A stretch of 45,556 nucleotides of DNA from Candidatus Ruthenibacterium merdigallinarum (GCA_019113785.1 DXGT01000115.1:1-45556), one strand, 5' to 3'. Shown: positions 34,196 to 42,795, numbered from the stretch's first letter. A program made the numbers and translations. The notes: generated by a model from the sequence alone, not told the origin.

Positions 34196-36265
34196 TCACT
34201 CCGCGTGCGCGGGCAGGCGGTGCGCCGTGCGGTACGCCTCGTCGTACAGCCAGTCCTGGCAGGCCAGCGGGGCGTCCCCGTTGGGCATGCGGCGCACATA
34301 GCTGCCGTCGGGCTGCTGGTCGCGCGCCTGGCGGTTGTCGCGCCACATCACGTCGAAAATGTTTGCAAGGCGCCTTTGCAGCGCCGGGTCGTACACGGGC
34401 GCGGCCACCTCCACGCGGCGCAGCGTGTTGCGCGTCATCCAGTCGGCGCTGCCGATGTAATAGCGCGCAGCCTCGCCTTTGCCGAAGATGTAGATGCGCG
34501 AGTGCTCGAGATAGCGCCCCACCACGCTGACGACGTGCAAATTCTCCGTCTTGCCCGGCACGCCGCCGCGCAAACAGCAGATGCCGCGCACGATCATCTC
34601 GATATGCACGCCCGCGCAGCTCGCCTCGATGAGCTTGTCGATCAGCGCCTTGCTGCTCAGGCTGTTGATCTTGATGCGCAGAAAGCCCTCGCCGCCCGCG
34701 CGCACCTTGCTGATCTCGTCGTCGATCATGTCCAGCAGCTTGTTCTGCAAACAGTGCGGCGCCACCAGCAGGCGCTGGGTGTGGTCCACCGTCTCGCCCA
34801 GCGTCAGCGCCGCGAACACGGCCGCAGCCTCGGCGCCCAGCTCCGGCCGGGCGGTCATCAGCGAGAGGTCGGTGTACAGACGGCTCGTTTTTTCGTTGTA
34901 GTTTCCCGTGCCGATCTGCGTGATATACTGCACGCCCTGCGGCGTTTTGCGCGTGATGAGACACAGTTTGCTGTGCACCTTCAGCCCGCTGAGGCCGTAG
35001 ATCACATGGCAGCCCGCGCGCTCGAGCCGGCGGCTCCACGCAATGTTGTTCGCCTCGTCGAAGCGGGCCTTCAGCTCCACCAGCACGTCCACCTGCTTGC
35101 CGTTTTCGGCCGCCTCCACCAGCGCCTCCACCACCTTGCTGTCGCGCGCCAGGCGGTACAGCGTCATTTTGATGGACACCACCTGCTCGTCGCGCGCCGC
35201 CTCGCTCAGCAGCTGCAAAAACGGGCGGATGCTCTGGTACGGGTAATGCAGCAGGATGTCGCGCTCGGCGATCTGCTCGCAAATCGGCCGGCGCAGATCG
35301 ACGTCCGGGCTGTCCTGCGGGTGGCGCGGCGCGTAGAACAGCTCGCCGTGGCCGCGCAGCTCGTCGCGGATCTCGTATAAGAACGCAAGGTCCAGCGGCG
35401 CGTCGTACTCGAACACCTGCTTTTCCTCGAGCTGCAGCTGGGCGCACAGCGTCTCGATCACCTCGATGTCGATGGCGCGGCTCAGCTCCAGGCGCACCGG
35501 GCACAGCCGGCGGCGCAGCTTGATGACCTCCTCCATGTGGTCGCGGTAGTTCAGGTCCTCGTCGTAGATGCTGTCGGCGTCGATGTCGGCGTTGCGCGTG
35601 ATGCGCGCCAGCGTTTTGCTGGTGATCTTATAGCGCGGGAACAGCGCGGGCAGGCAGTGGAGGATCAGCTCCTCGGCCAGGATGTAGCAGCCCGCGCGCT
35701 CCGGCACGGGGATCAGCCGCGGGAACACGCCGCTGGCGCACGGGATGATGCCGATCTTCTTTTTCTCTGCTTTCGTGCTGAGCACGGCGATGGCGTAGAT
35801 GTCCTTGTTCGCCAGGAACGGGAACGACTGCTTTTTGCCCACGATGAACGTGGACAAAAGCGGCATGAACTCGCGGCGGAACATCGCCTCGAGATATTGT
35901 TCCGATTCGGGCCCGATGCTGTGGAAATCGACGATGGTGACGCCCTGCTCGGCCAGCTGGCCCATCAGGGCGGCGTAGGCCGCGTCGCGCCGCCGGCACA
36001 GCGCGCGCACGCGCTCGAGCGCGGCGTCGATCTGCTCGCCGGGCGTCATGTTCGTCTTGTTCTCGCGGCTCTCCCGGTCCAGCAGCATCTGGTCGTGCAG
36101 GCTGCCGATGCGCACCATGAAAAATTCGTCGAGATTGCTCTGGAAGATCGACAGAAACGACAGCCGCTCGCACAGCGGCACGCGCACGTCCTCCGCCTCT
36201 TCCAGCACGCGCTCGTTGAAACGCAGCCAGGACAGCTCCCGGTTTTCAAAACAGGTCTGCTCCAT
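34196..36265 (-). CDS. ppk1: polyphosphate kinase 1
   Basis: NRELSWLRFNERVLEEA, SNLDEFFMVRIGSL, DILLHYPYQSI, IGTGNYNEKTSRLYTDLSL, IYIFGKGEAARYYIGSADWMTRNTLRRVEVAAPV. Confidence 0.97.
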   Translation of the reverse strand: MEQTCFENRELSWLRFNERVLEEAEDVRVPLCERLSFLSIFQSNLDEFFMVRIGSLHDQMLLDRESRENKTNMTPGEQIDAALERVRALCRRRDAAYAALMGQLAEQGVTIVDFHSIGPESEQYLEAMFRREFMPLLSTFIVGKKQSFPFLANKDIYAIAVLSTKAEKKKIGIIPCASGVFPRLIPVPERAGCYILAEELILHCLPALFPRYKITSKTLARITRNADIDADSIYDEDLNYRDHMEEVIKLRRRLCPVRLELSRAIDIEVIETLCAQLQLEEKQVFEYDAPLDLAFLYEIRDELRGHGELFYAPRHPQDSPDVDLRRPICEQIAERDILLHYPYQSIRPFLQLLSEAARDEQVVSIKMTLYRLARDSKVVEALVEAAENGKQVDVLVELKARFDEANNIAWSRRLERAGCHVIYGLSGLKVHSKLCLITRKTPQGVQYITQIGTGNYNEKTSRLYTDLSLMTARPELGAEAAAVFAALTLGETVDHTQRLLVAPHCLQNKLLDMIDDEISKVRAGGEGFLRIKINSLSSKALIDKLIEASCAGVHIEMIVRGICCLRGGVPGKTENLHVVSVVGRYLEHSRIYIFGKGEAARYYIGSADWMTRNTLRRVEVAAPVYDPALQRRLANIFDVMWRDNRQARDQQPDGSYVRRMPNGDAPLACQDWLYDEAYRTAHRLPAHAE

Positions 36266-36401
36266 GTTTTCCCCTCGCTTTTCCCCCGTCAAAAAACGCT
36301 GCGGCCGCCTTTCGCGGCCGCCCCTGCCGGGCAGGGCTCTCCTTATCAGTATAGAGAGCGCCGGCGCGCAGCGTCTACCAGCTTTTGGAAAAGAGCGACC
36401 A

Positions 36402-36445
36402 AAATCTGTGTAAAATTTTTTCGCCGCCGGGTTTTACACAGATTT
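36402..36445. repeat. perfect 14-bp inverted repeat AAATCTGTGTAAAA-16 nt-TTTTACACAGATTT
   Basis: Read directly; lies upstream of both ppk1 (minus strand) and the 2-TM ORF leader. Confidence 0.9.
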
Positions 36446-36502
36446 CACCGGATATTGATTGTTTGTTTGACAGCCCGCGGCCTACAATGAAAGCAGAAAA
36501 GC

Positions 36503-36591
36503 GGCGCATAAAAGCGCGGTGCAATAAGAAAGCAAAGGTTTTGCGGCGTTTTCTTATGGAACCGCGCGTAAAGGGCATGCCTTTTATGCGC
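36503..36591 (+). ncRNA. candidate rod-like structured RNA / leader
   Basis: Nested stems GCGCATAAAAG/CTTTTATGCGC, CGCGGT/ACCGCG, ATAAGAAA/TTTCTTAT and GCAAA/TTTGC, with TTGTTT...TACAAT just upstream. Confidence 0.65.
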
Positions 36592-36651
36592 GCCGAACGG
36601 CCCGCGCCCCGGGCACGCCCGGGAGAACATGCGCGCGGGCGGCATTTTTCT
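36592..36651 (+). terminator. branched intrinsic terminator following rod-like RNA
   Basis: GCCG(aacgg)CCCGCGC ...CCCGGGCACGCCCGGG... GCGCGGGCGGC ATTTTTCTTTT. Confidence 0.6.
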
Positions 36652-36675
36652 TTTGCAAAGGAGCTGTCAAACGCG

Positions 36676-36879
36676 ATGGACTGGGTCTTTCTGTGCCAGG
36701 TTCTGTTCCCCGTCTTTTTTGCGGCGGGCCTGCTGCTGGCGGGCGCGTACTGCGCGGGCCATATCAAGCCGTATGCCTTTTCGGCCCTGCGCGCGCTGCA
36801 CCGGTGGGAGCCGTACCTCGCCGCAGCCGCGTTCGCGTGCGCGGGCCTGTGCTACACCTGCGCGCTGCTGGCGGCATGA
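36676..36879 (+). CDS. small two-TM membrane protein (67 aa)
   Basis: MDWVFLCQVLFPVFFAAGLLLAGAYCAGHIKPYAFSALRALHRWEPYLAAAAFACAGLCYTCALLAA; AAAGGAG upstream. Confidence 0.65.
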   Translation: MDWVFLCQVLFPVFFAAGLLLAGAYCAGHIKPYAFSALRALHRWEPYLAAAAFACAGLCYTCALLAA

Positions 36880-36987
36880 CGGGGCAAACCAAGCCGGCTG
36901 CGTGATCCCCGTGATCTACCTTGTGTGCGCGCTGGGCATGAAGAACCAGAGCAGCACCGGCGCCAACTGAATTTCCCCGCCAGACAG

Positions 36988-37018
36988 GCCGCGCGGCAAA
37001 ACGCCGCGCGGCTTTTTT
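36988..37018 (+). terminator. intrinsic terminator
   Basis: GCCGCGCGGC-AAAAC-GCCGCGCGGCTTTTTT. Confidence 0.92.
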
Positions 37019-37041
37019 GTTGACAAGTACAAATGGGCAAA

Positions 37042-37076
37042 AAAACGGCGCGCTGCACCCGGCAGCGCGCCGTTTT
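37042..37076. terminator. intrinsic terminator of metallopeptidase gene (bidirectional form)
   Basis: AAAACGGCGCGCTGC-ACCCG-GCAGCGCGCCGTTTT. Confidence 0.85.
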
Positions 37077-37082
37077 CCCAGT

Positions 37083-37910
37083 TCAGGTGTCGTAGATGGA
37101 GGGCGGGGCGGTGTAGGCCTCCTCCTCCGGCTCCGGCAGGGGGATGCCCGCAAACGCCATCTGCTCCTCATACAGGCGGATGGCCGTGTCCGCGTTGTAG
37201 CCGTACGTCAGCAGCACGTCCATCAGGTAGGGCGAATACGGCAGGTTGTTCAGCTCTCGCGCGAAGGCCATGGCCGCGATCTCGCCCAGGCAGGCGATGG
37301 TCGAGCGGTTGCGCAAAAACGGCAGGCTGGGCAGGTCCACCTTCTCGGTGCGGGTGAAGATCTCGGTCTTGTACTTCTCCTCCACGAAGTGGAACAGCTC
37401 GTGCGCCAGCAACAGGCGCTCGATGTCCAGCTCCGGCGTCACCGCGCGGCGCACGCCCGGCCGCTCCAGCGAGGCGTTGGCCTTGTTCACGGCGTCCATG
37501 TACAAAAAGATCTTGTCCGGCACTTTGAACTCGGCGAACAATACGCGCATGCCGTCCTTGGGCGTGTCGGGCCGGCTGACCTTCATGCCCATGCGCGCGG
37601 CCAGCTCCAGCGGGTCGCGCGTGCCGTACTCGCTCGCCACGCGCTGGGCGTACTCGCGCCCGCAGGCGTTGGCCTTTTCGGTCAGCGTGTTTTTCTGCTC
37701 CTCGGTGAAGCGGCGCACCAGCGGGTCGCGGCTGAAAGCGTAGCGCCCCCAGGCCAGATCGTCCACCGCGCGCAAATCGCGCATCATCTGCCCCAGCGGG
37801 CGCGGCTGCACCGGCGGCAGCTGCTGGTCGCGCCGCATGGTCGGCTTGCCGAACAGCCCGCGGACAAACGGCTCAAAATAGCTTTTCAGCTGTTCCTTGA
37901 TATCGCTCAT
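37083..37910 (-). CDS. ImmA/IrrE-like HExxH metallopeptidase-domain protein
   Basis: 275 aa; LLAHELFHFVEEKYKTEIFTRTEKVDLPSLPFLRNRSTIACLGEIAAMAFARELNNLPYSP (HELFH plus downstream E); start at 37910 MSDIKEQLKSYF. Confidence 0.65.
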   Translation of the reverse strand: MSDIKEQLKSYFEPFVRGLFGKPTMRRDQQLPPVQPRPLGQMMRDLRAVDDLAWGRYAFSRDPLVRRFTEEQKNTLTEKANACGREYAQRVASEYGTRDPLELAARMGMKVSRPDTPKDGMRVLFAEFKVPDKIFLYMDAVNKANASLERPGVRRAVTPELDIERLLLAHELFHFVEEKYKTEIFTRTEKVDLPSLPFLRNRSTIACLGEIAAMAFARELNNLPYSPYLMDVLLTYGYNADTAIRLYEEQMAFAGIPLPEPEEEAYTAPPSIYDT

Positions 37911-38043
37911 TGAAACCTCCGTGCTCTTGGCGCGGCCGGCCGGCCGCGCGGAACTTGCCGGCATTTTCGTGCCGAAAAAAGGCGGAAACGCGGGAGCCGC
38001 GTTTCCGCCTTTGCCTTGTTTTATCCCGATATCGGCAACGTCA

Positions 38044-40179
38044 TCAGCGGATGTCGTTGATGGCGCCGACCACGATCAGCTCTTCCTCCGGATCGCGGTC
38101 CATGATGTCCATCTCCATCAGCAGGATGTTCTGCTCCAGCTCGACGGCGGCGTAGTCGCAGACACGCGGGCCGACGCAGATGAAGTAGTCAGGACGCAGG
38201 ACGGAGTCGGTCTTGAAGGTCGCCAGCTCCTGCCACATGCGGGAGACGACGTCCTTGTAGTCCTTCGCCTTGCAGCGCTCCACGGCAGCGTGCGAGCACT
38301 GCACCTTGATGAAGCCCTTGCGGTCGACCACACGGATGGGGTGCTTGCCGTCGCGGTCGCCGGTGAAGACGTAGAACTTGTCGGTCTTCTCGGCCAGGTG
38401 CACGTTGGACACCTTCGGGCCGAAGTCGTCGGCGGCCAGCTGCTGGGCCTCCTCGTCGGTGCACTCGCCCAGCAGGTCGGTCGTCTTGACCTCGGTGGAA
38501 CCCGTGGCGATGGCCGTGATCTTGCTGGTCTGGGCGTCGATCTCGATATGGACCTCGACGGTGTCGGGCGCAGCGCCGGAGCTGATGGCCGCGTCGACAG
38601 CCTCTTTCTTGATGTCGGCGATGTCCTTCTGGGTGGGGTTGGGCACGATACGCTCGACAACGTCGCGCACCATGGCCAGCGCCACGCCGATGGAGGAAAT
38701 GACCTCGGCGTTCTCGGGGATGGAGTACGGAACTTCCATCTTGTTGGCGCAGTAGCAGATCAGCGCAGCAGCGCCGCCGCCGCAGCCGACCAGCTTGATC
38801 TGGTCGTGCTCGAGCTCGTACTTCTCAGCCAGGTCGTTGATGCACTTGTTGACCTTCTCGAAGGACTTATCCATGATCTTGGTCGCCAGCTCTTCCACCG
38901 TGATGTGCAGGCGGTCGGCGACGGGCTGCATGGCCTTGCGGGCGGCGTTGGCGTTGCCGTGCGCGAAGTACTGCGGCTCCACCAGGCCCAGCACGTTGGC
39001 CGCGCAGGTGTTGGTGATGGTGATGCGCTTGCCGCTCTTCAGGCGGATGACGACATAGTCGGCGGGGTCGCCGGGCTTCGGGCTGACCAGCTCGATCTGC
39101 GGATCGACGATCTCCTCCTCCGGCGTAAAGACGGCGTACTCGCAGCCGGCGATGTGCGCGGAACGCGGGCCGACGTCGACGACGTCGCTGTTGTTGATAC
39201 GGACCATGGAACCGCCGGCGGTGCCGAGGATGCGCACGTCCAGAGAGTTGATGTAAGTGGGGTGGCCGCCGATGATGGCGTAGTCAACGCCGGGACGGCC
39301 GTTCTTGATGACGCCGATGTTCGTGGTGGTGCCGCCGACCTCGAAGTAGATGGCGTTCGAGGCGCGCAGATACATCAGCGAGCCCATGACGGAGGCCGCG
39401 GGGCCGGACATGGCGGTCAGGATGGGACGCTTGCGCATCTCGCTGATCTCCATAACGCCGCCGTCGCCGCGCATGATCATCAGGGGCACCGTGACGCCCG
39501 CGGCGCGCACGGAGCTCTCGGTGGCGTTGGCGGTGGCCATCATCTTGGGCAGGATGGCCGCGTTGATGGCCGCGGTGCGGGTGCGGCGGGTCAGGCCGTA
39601 CAGCTTGGTGATGTCGGAGGCCATCGTGACGGGGATGCCCTTCTTCTCGGCGCGGTCGTGGATCATGGCCTCTTCCGTGCCGCTGTCGACGCCGAACGCC
39701 ATGGAGGCGACGACGACTTCCGCGCCCTTGCCCTTCAGGCTTTCGATGGCGGCGTCGATGCTCTGGTCACTGAGGGCCTTTTTCTTGATGAACTCGTTGT
39801 GCACGGTGATCTTGCGGCCGACCTTCTCGTCCAGGATGATGTCCTTCAGGTTCAGCTGCGGTTTGGCCAGCCAGCCCTCGAGGCCGCCGCCGGCCACGCC
39901 GATGACGCCGACCTGCGCCACGTCGCCCTCGATGAAGGCGTTGGTGGCCTGCGTGGTGGAGTGCGCCACGAACACGACGTCTTCGGGGGCGATATTGTTC
40001 TCGCGCAGGCAGTTCTCAAAGCACTGCACAACGCCGGCCGCAACGCCCTGCTCGTGATCGTGGGTGGTTTTCACCTCGTTTTTGCCGATGATCTCGTGGG
40101 TCAGGTTGTCGATGGCGACGGCCTTGGTGTGGGTGCCGCCAACGTCAATGCCCATACGGACTTTTCTGTGCTCCGCCAT
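38044..40179 (-). CDS. hydantoinase/oxoprolinase family protein
   Basis: 711 aa; MGIDVGGTHTKAVAIDN, AHSTTQATNAFIEGDVAQVGVIG, FEVGGTTTNIGVIKNGRPGVDYA; RBS GGAGGAG before the 40179 ATG. Confidence 0.93.
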   Translation of the reverse strand: MAEHRKVRMGIDVGGTHTKAVAIDNLTHEIIGKNEVKTTHDHEQGVAAGVVQCFENCLRENNIAPEDVVFVAHSTTQATNAFIEGDVAQVGVIGVAGGGLEGWLAKPQLNLKDIILDEKVGRKITVHNEFIKKKALSDQSIDAAIESLKGKGAEVVVASMAFGVDSGTEEAMIHDRAEKKGIPVTMASDITKLYGLTRRTRTAAINAAILPKMMATANATESSVRAAGVTVPLMIMRGDGGVMEISEMRKRPILTAMSGPAASVMGSLMYLRASNAIYFEVGGTTTNIGVIKNGRPGVDYAIIGGHPTYINSLDVRILGTAGGSMVRINNSDVVDVGPRSAHIAGCEYAVFTPEEEIVDPQIELVSPKPGDPADYVVIRLKSGKRITITNTCAANVLGLVEPQYFAHGNANAARKAMQPVADRLHITVEELATKIMDKSFEKVNKCINDLAEKYELEHDQIKLVGCGGGAAALICYCANKMEVPYSIPENAEVISSIGVALAMVRDVVERIVPNPTQKDIADIKKEAVDAAISSGAAPDTVEVHIEIDAQTSKITAIATGSTEVKTTDLLGECTDEEAQQLAADDFGPKVSNVHLAEKTDKFYVFTGDRDGKHPIRVVDRKGFIKVQCSHAAVERCKAKDYKDVVSRMWQELATFKTDSVLRPDYFICVGPRVCDYAAVELEQNILLMEMDIMDRDPEEELIVVGAINDIR

Positions 40180-40297
40180 GAATTTCTCCTCCAGTTTCTT
40201 CATTTTTGGGAACCCCGGCAGCCTCTTCGCCGCAAAAACAGCGAATACGGCCCCTATGAATATCCCCCTGCGTATTTACACCCCTCATTGTATATAA

Positions 40298-40313
40298 AAA
40301 TTGTGAACAATTT
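40298..40313. promoter_or_regulatory. palindromic operator candidate AAATTGT-GA-ACAATTT upstream of hydantoinase gene
   Basis: Perfect 7-bp arms, next to a minus-strand TACAAT. Confidence 0.5.
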
Positions 40314-40358
40314 ATGAAGATTTGTAAAAAACGCCGGGGTTTCTTCCGTTTTTCTCAC

Positions 40359-40393
40359 AAAGCGCCGCTGCCGCAAGCGGCAGCGGCGCTTTT
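40359..40393. terminator. bidirectional intrinsic terminator
   Basis: AAAGCGCCGCTGCCGCAAGCGGCAGCGGCGCTTTT. Confidence 0.9.
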
Positions 40394-40443
40394 GTCCGCG
40401 CAAGCCGATGAAAGTTACAAGCCGATTTCCGTTATCGGAGCGC

Positions 40444-41835
40444 TCAGATGAACCATTCCGCACCCAAACCGCTCATCGTGAACATCGTCAGGACGTACAG
40501 GACGGCGGAGATGATGTACGTGGTGGGGATGGACATCTTCAGATAGTCCTTCGATTCGACCTTCGTGTACGCAAGGCCCCAGGCCACCCAGCTCTGCGTG
40601 ATGCACGAGCCGATGTTACCGGTGATGGTGGGGATGGCGAACACGCAGTACAGGAACGGCACCGAGAAGCTGGCCACGTTGCTGAGCACGCCCAGCGTGG
40701 CGGCGCCGCAGCCGACCAGCGTCAGCGGGCCGCGGAACAGGCCCAGGCACGCCAGCACCGCGAACGCGATGCACACGACGAGCTCGGTGCGGGGCATCAC
40801 GGAGCCGAGGATGGCCTTGAAGTACGGGGAGGCCAGGTTCGCCACCTGGTTGAACATGGGCAGCGTCAGCAGGAAGCCGACCAGCGGCGCGGTGTCCACG
40901 ACGCCGTCGTAGTACAGCTTGTTGACCAGCTGGCAGCTGGCCACGAAGCCGCCCTTCATCTTGCCGCACAGGAACAGCGCCAGGAAACCGGCGATGACAA
41001 AGCCGCCGATGACGGAGAAGTCCAGCGCGATCTTCAGCACGACGGGCACAATGGGCAGCACCAGCGTGTAGAAGGGCGCGTCCTTGACGGCGGCCTCAGC
41101 GGGCTGCGGCGTCTGCGCGGCCCAGGCGTGGCTGGTTTTCGCGCGCTTGAGGAAGAACGCGGCCAGCAGCGTGGTGAGCACCAGCGCGATGATCAGCGCC
41201 CACAGGCCCCAGCGCATGGTGTACCAGCCCAGCGTGAAGTCCGGCATTTCCTCGGTGGTGATGAAGAACGCGCGGTACTGCGCGAAGTTCACCGGATTGA
41301 GGTAGATGCCGGCCGCAACCGACTCCATGAACGTGAACAGCGCGATGGGCTTGGGGATGCCCAGGCTCATCAGGATGGGCAGCACGATAACGCCGATGGC
41401 GATGACGGGGCCCGCGCCGGTCATGGCGGTGAAAATAACGGACGTGACGATGTTCAAAAGCGCCATCGTGATGACCGGGCGGTCGCCGCCCAGCTCGACC
41501 GTTTTGCGGATGAGCGTGGCCGCGATGCCCGTCTCCATCAGCACGCGGCCGAACCAGGCGCCCCAGCACACGTTGACGAGCGTGGTGCCCCAGCCCTCCG
41601 GCGCGGACTGATAGATGCCGTTGAGCGTGGCGATCAGCCCGTCAAACCCGTCGAACTGCAAAACGGCGTTGTCCGCGATAAACGCGTCGCTGGCGCCCAG
41701 CGTGCCCAACAGCGGCAGCACCGTCCAGATGATGGTGATGACAAGGAAGCCGATCATCAGGTTGTGTCCCTTGATACAGTAGTATGCAAGGCCGAAGAAT
41801 GTGAGAAGAAGCAGTACACCAATTACATATTCCAC
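40444..41835 (-). CDS. polytopic transporter (citrate/gluconate-type ion-transporter superfamily)
   Basis: 463 aa, about 11-12 hydrophobic segments; VFTAMTGAGPVIAIGVIVLPILMSLGIPKPIALFTFMESVAAGIYLNPVNF. Confidence 0.75.
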   Translation of the reverse strand: MEYVIGVLLLLTFFGLAYYCIKGHNLMIGFLVITIIWTVLPLLGTLGASDAFIADNAVLQFDGFDGLIATLNGIYQSAPEGWGTTLVNVCWGAWFGRVLMETGIAATLIRKTVELGGDRPVITMALLNIVTSVIFTAMTGAGPVIAIGVIVLPILMSLGIPKPIALFTFMESVAAGIYLNPVNFAQYRAFFITTEEMPDFTLGWYTMRWGLWALIIALVLTTLLAAFFLKRAKTSHAWAAQTPQPAEAAVKDAPFYTLVLPIVPVVLKIALDFSVIGGFVIAGFLALFLCGKMKGGFVASCQLVNKLYYDGVVDTAPLVGFLLTLPMFNQVANLASPYFKAILGSVMPRTELVVCIAFAVLACLGLFRGPLTLVGCGAATLGVLSNVASFSVPFLYCVFAIPTITGNIGSCITQSWVAWGLAYTKVESKDYLKMSIPTTYIISAVLYVLTMFTMSGLGAEWFI

Positions 41836-41865
41836 AGCAAAACCTCCTCAAAGTCAAAATCATTT

Positions 41866-42618
41866 TTATGCGCGGAAATCGGTGACGGTTTGGGGGCGCA
41901 GGTCCTCCTGCGCAAAGTAAGAGGGGAACAGATCCCGCAGGCGCTGCAAATCGCGCTCGAATTCGCCAAGGCTCTCGTGCACAAGGCGGCGGGCCGCGTC
42001 CTGGTCGTGGGCGGCCAGCGCGTCGAACAGCATCCGCTGGCCCACAAGATGGTACTCAAGGCCCATGCGCAGCGCGGGCGACTGGCGGTAATAGAACGTC
42101 TGCATGCGCAGGTACTGCACGCGTATGGCGTCCGGCAGCAAAAAGCGGTAGGCGTTCCACACGGCCGCGCGCCCGCAAAAGCGGTAGATGCGCGCGTTGT
42201 ACGCCAGCTCGCAGCGCAGGAACGCCAGCGTGTCGTTCTTTTCAAAAAAAGCCTGCTGGCGGCGCAGCAGCTCGCGCAGCGCCTTTTCCAGCGCGCCGTC
42301 GCAGCGCGCCGCCGCCGTGCCGACCACGGCCGTCTCCAGCACGCGGCGCATAAACAGCAGCTGGCGCACGCGGTCCGCCGAAATGCGGGACACCGCGCTG
42401 CCGCGCTGCGGGAACACCTCCACAAGCCCCTCGTCCGACAGGCGCGCCAGCGCGTCGCGCACGGGCGTGCGGCTGACGCCGAAGCGCTGCGCCAGCGCAT
42501 TTTCGCTCAAAGGCTCGCCGGGCTTGTAATCCGCCCCGAGGATCGCATCCCGCAGCCGGCGGTACAAATCCGCCCGCGCGGGGCTTCCCTGCCTGGCCGC
42601 TCTTTCCCCCTGCCTCAT
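41866..42618 (-). CDS. GntR-family transcriptional regulator (FCD/FadR subgroup)
   Basis: 250 aa; LYRRLRDAILGADYKPGEPLSENALAQRFGVSRTPVRDALARLSDEGLVEVFPQRGSAVSRI. Confidence 0.95.
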   Translation of the reverse strand: MRQGERAARQGSPARADLYRRLRDAILGADYKPGEPLSENALAQRFGVSRTPVRDALARLSDEGLVEVFPQRGSAVSRISADRVRQLLFMRRVLETAVVGTAAARCDGALEKALRELLRRQQAFFEKNDTLAFLRCELAYNARIYRFCGRAAVWNAYRFLLPDAIRVQYLRMQTFYYRQSPALRMGLEYHLVGQRMLFDALAAHDQDAARRLVHESLGEFERDLQRLRDLFPSYFAQEDLRPQTVTDFRA

Positions 42619-42708
42619 CAGCTTTGTCCTTCCTCCCTGGCCCGCACCGGCGCGCCTTGCGCGGCGCCGGGTACTGGCCGTGTTCTAAAAATATCATATT
42701 TTATTCAC

Positions 42709-42745
42709 AAAATCAATAGCGTTTCCTGCGAAACTTATTGATTTT
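42709..42745. promoter_or_regulatory. large inverted repeat in divergent GntR-GntR intergenic region
   Basis: AAAATCAATA-gc-GTTTC-ctgc-GAAAC-t-TATTGATTTT; a third TATTGATT at 42765-42772. Confidence 0.8.
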
Positions 42746-42766
42746 ATCTAAAATCACATTTGCATA

Positions 42767-42795
42767 TTGATTCTTTTTGGGATAGATGCTAACAT
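42767..42795 (+). promoter_or_regulatory. promoter TTGATT-17-TAACAT for plus-strand GntR gene
   Basis: Spacing and sequence; CATAC-AA-GTATG palindrome overlaps the -10 and start region (42793-42804). Confidence 0.55.

Noticed and set aside
36503-36591. SRP (4.5S) RNA
   Set aside because: The conserved apical GGUCAGG/GGAAGGNAGCAG loop motif is absent.
36617-36626. GCCCGGGAGA, as in the 3' part of guanidine-I (ykkC) riboswitches
   Set aside because: The obligatory upstream conserved segments (e.g. AGGGUUCCG, GGUCCGAGAG) are absent; likely chance match in GC-rich DNA.
36385-36675. Upstream extension of the 2-TM ORF to 164 aa (MEKSDQNLCKIF...)
   Set aside because: The extension reads through a perfect palindrome, a promoter-like region, the rod-like RNA and a terminator; a good RBS precedes ATG 36676.
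37897-40317. 806-aa plus-strand ORF
   Set aside because: Exactly antisense to the hydantoinase/oxoprolinase gene; low-complexity D/G/V/L/H-rich translation, no RBS or domain motifs.
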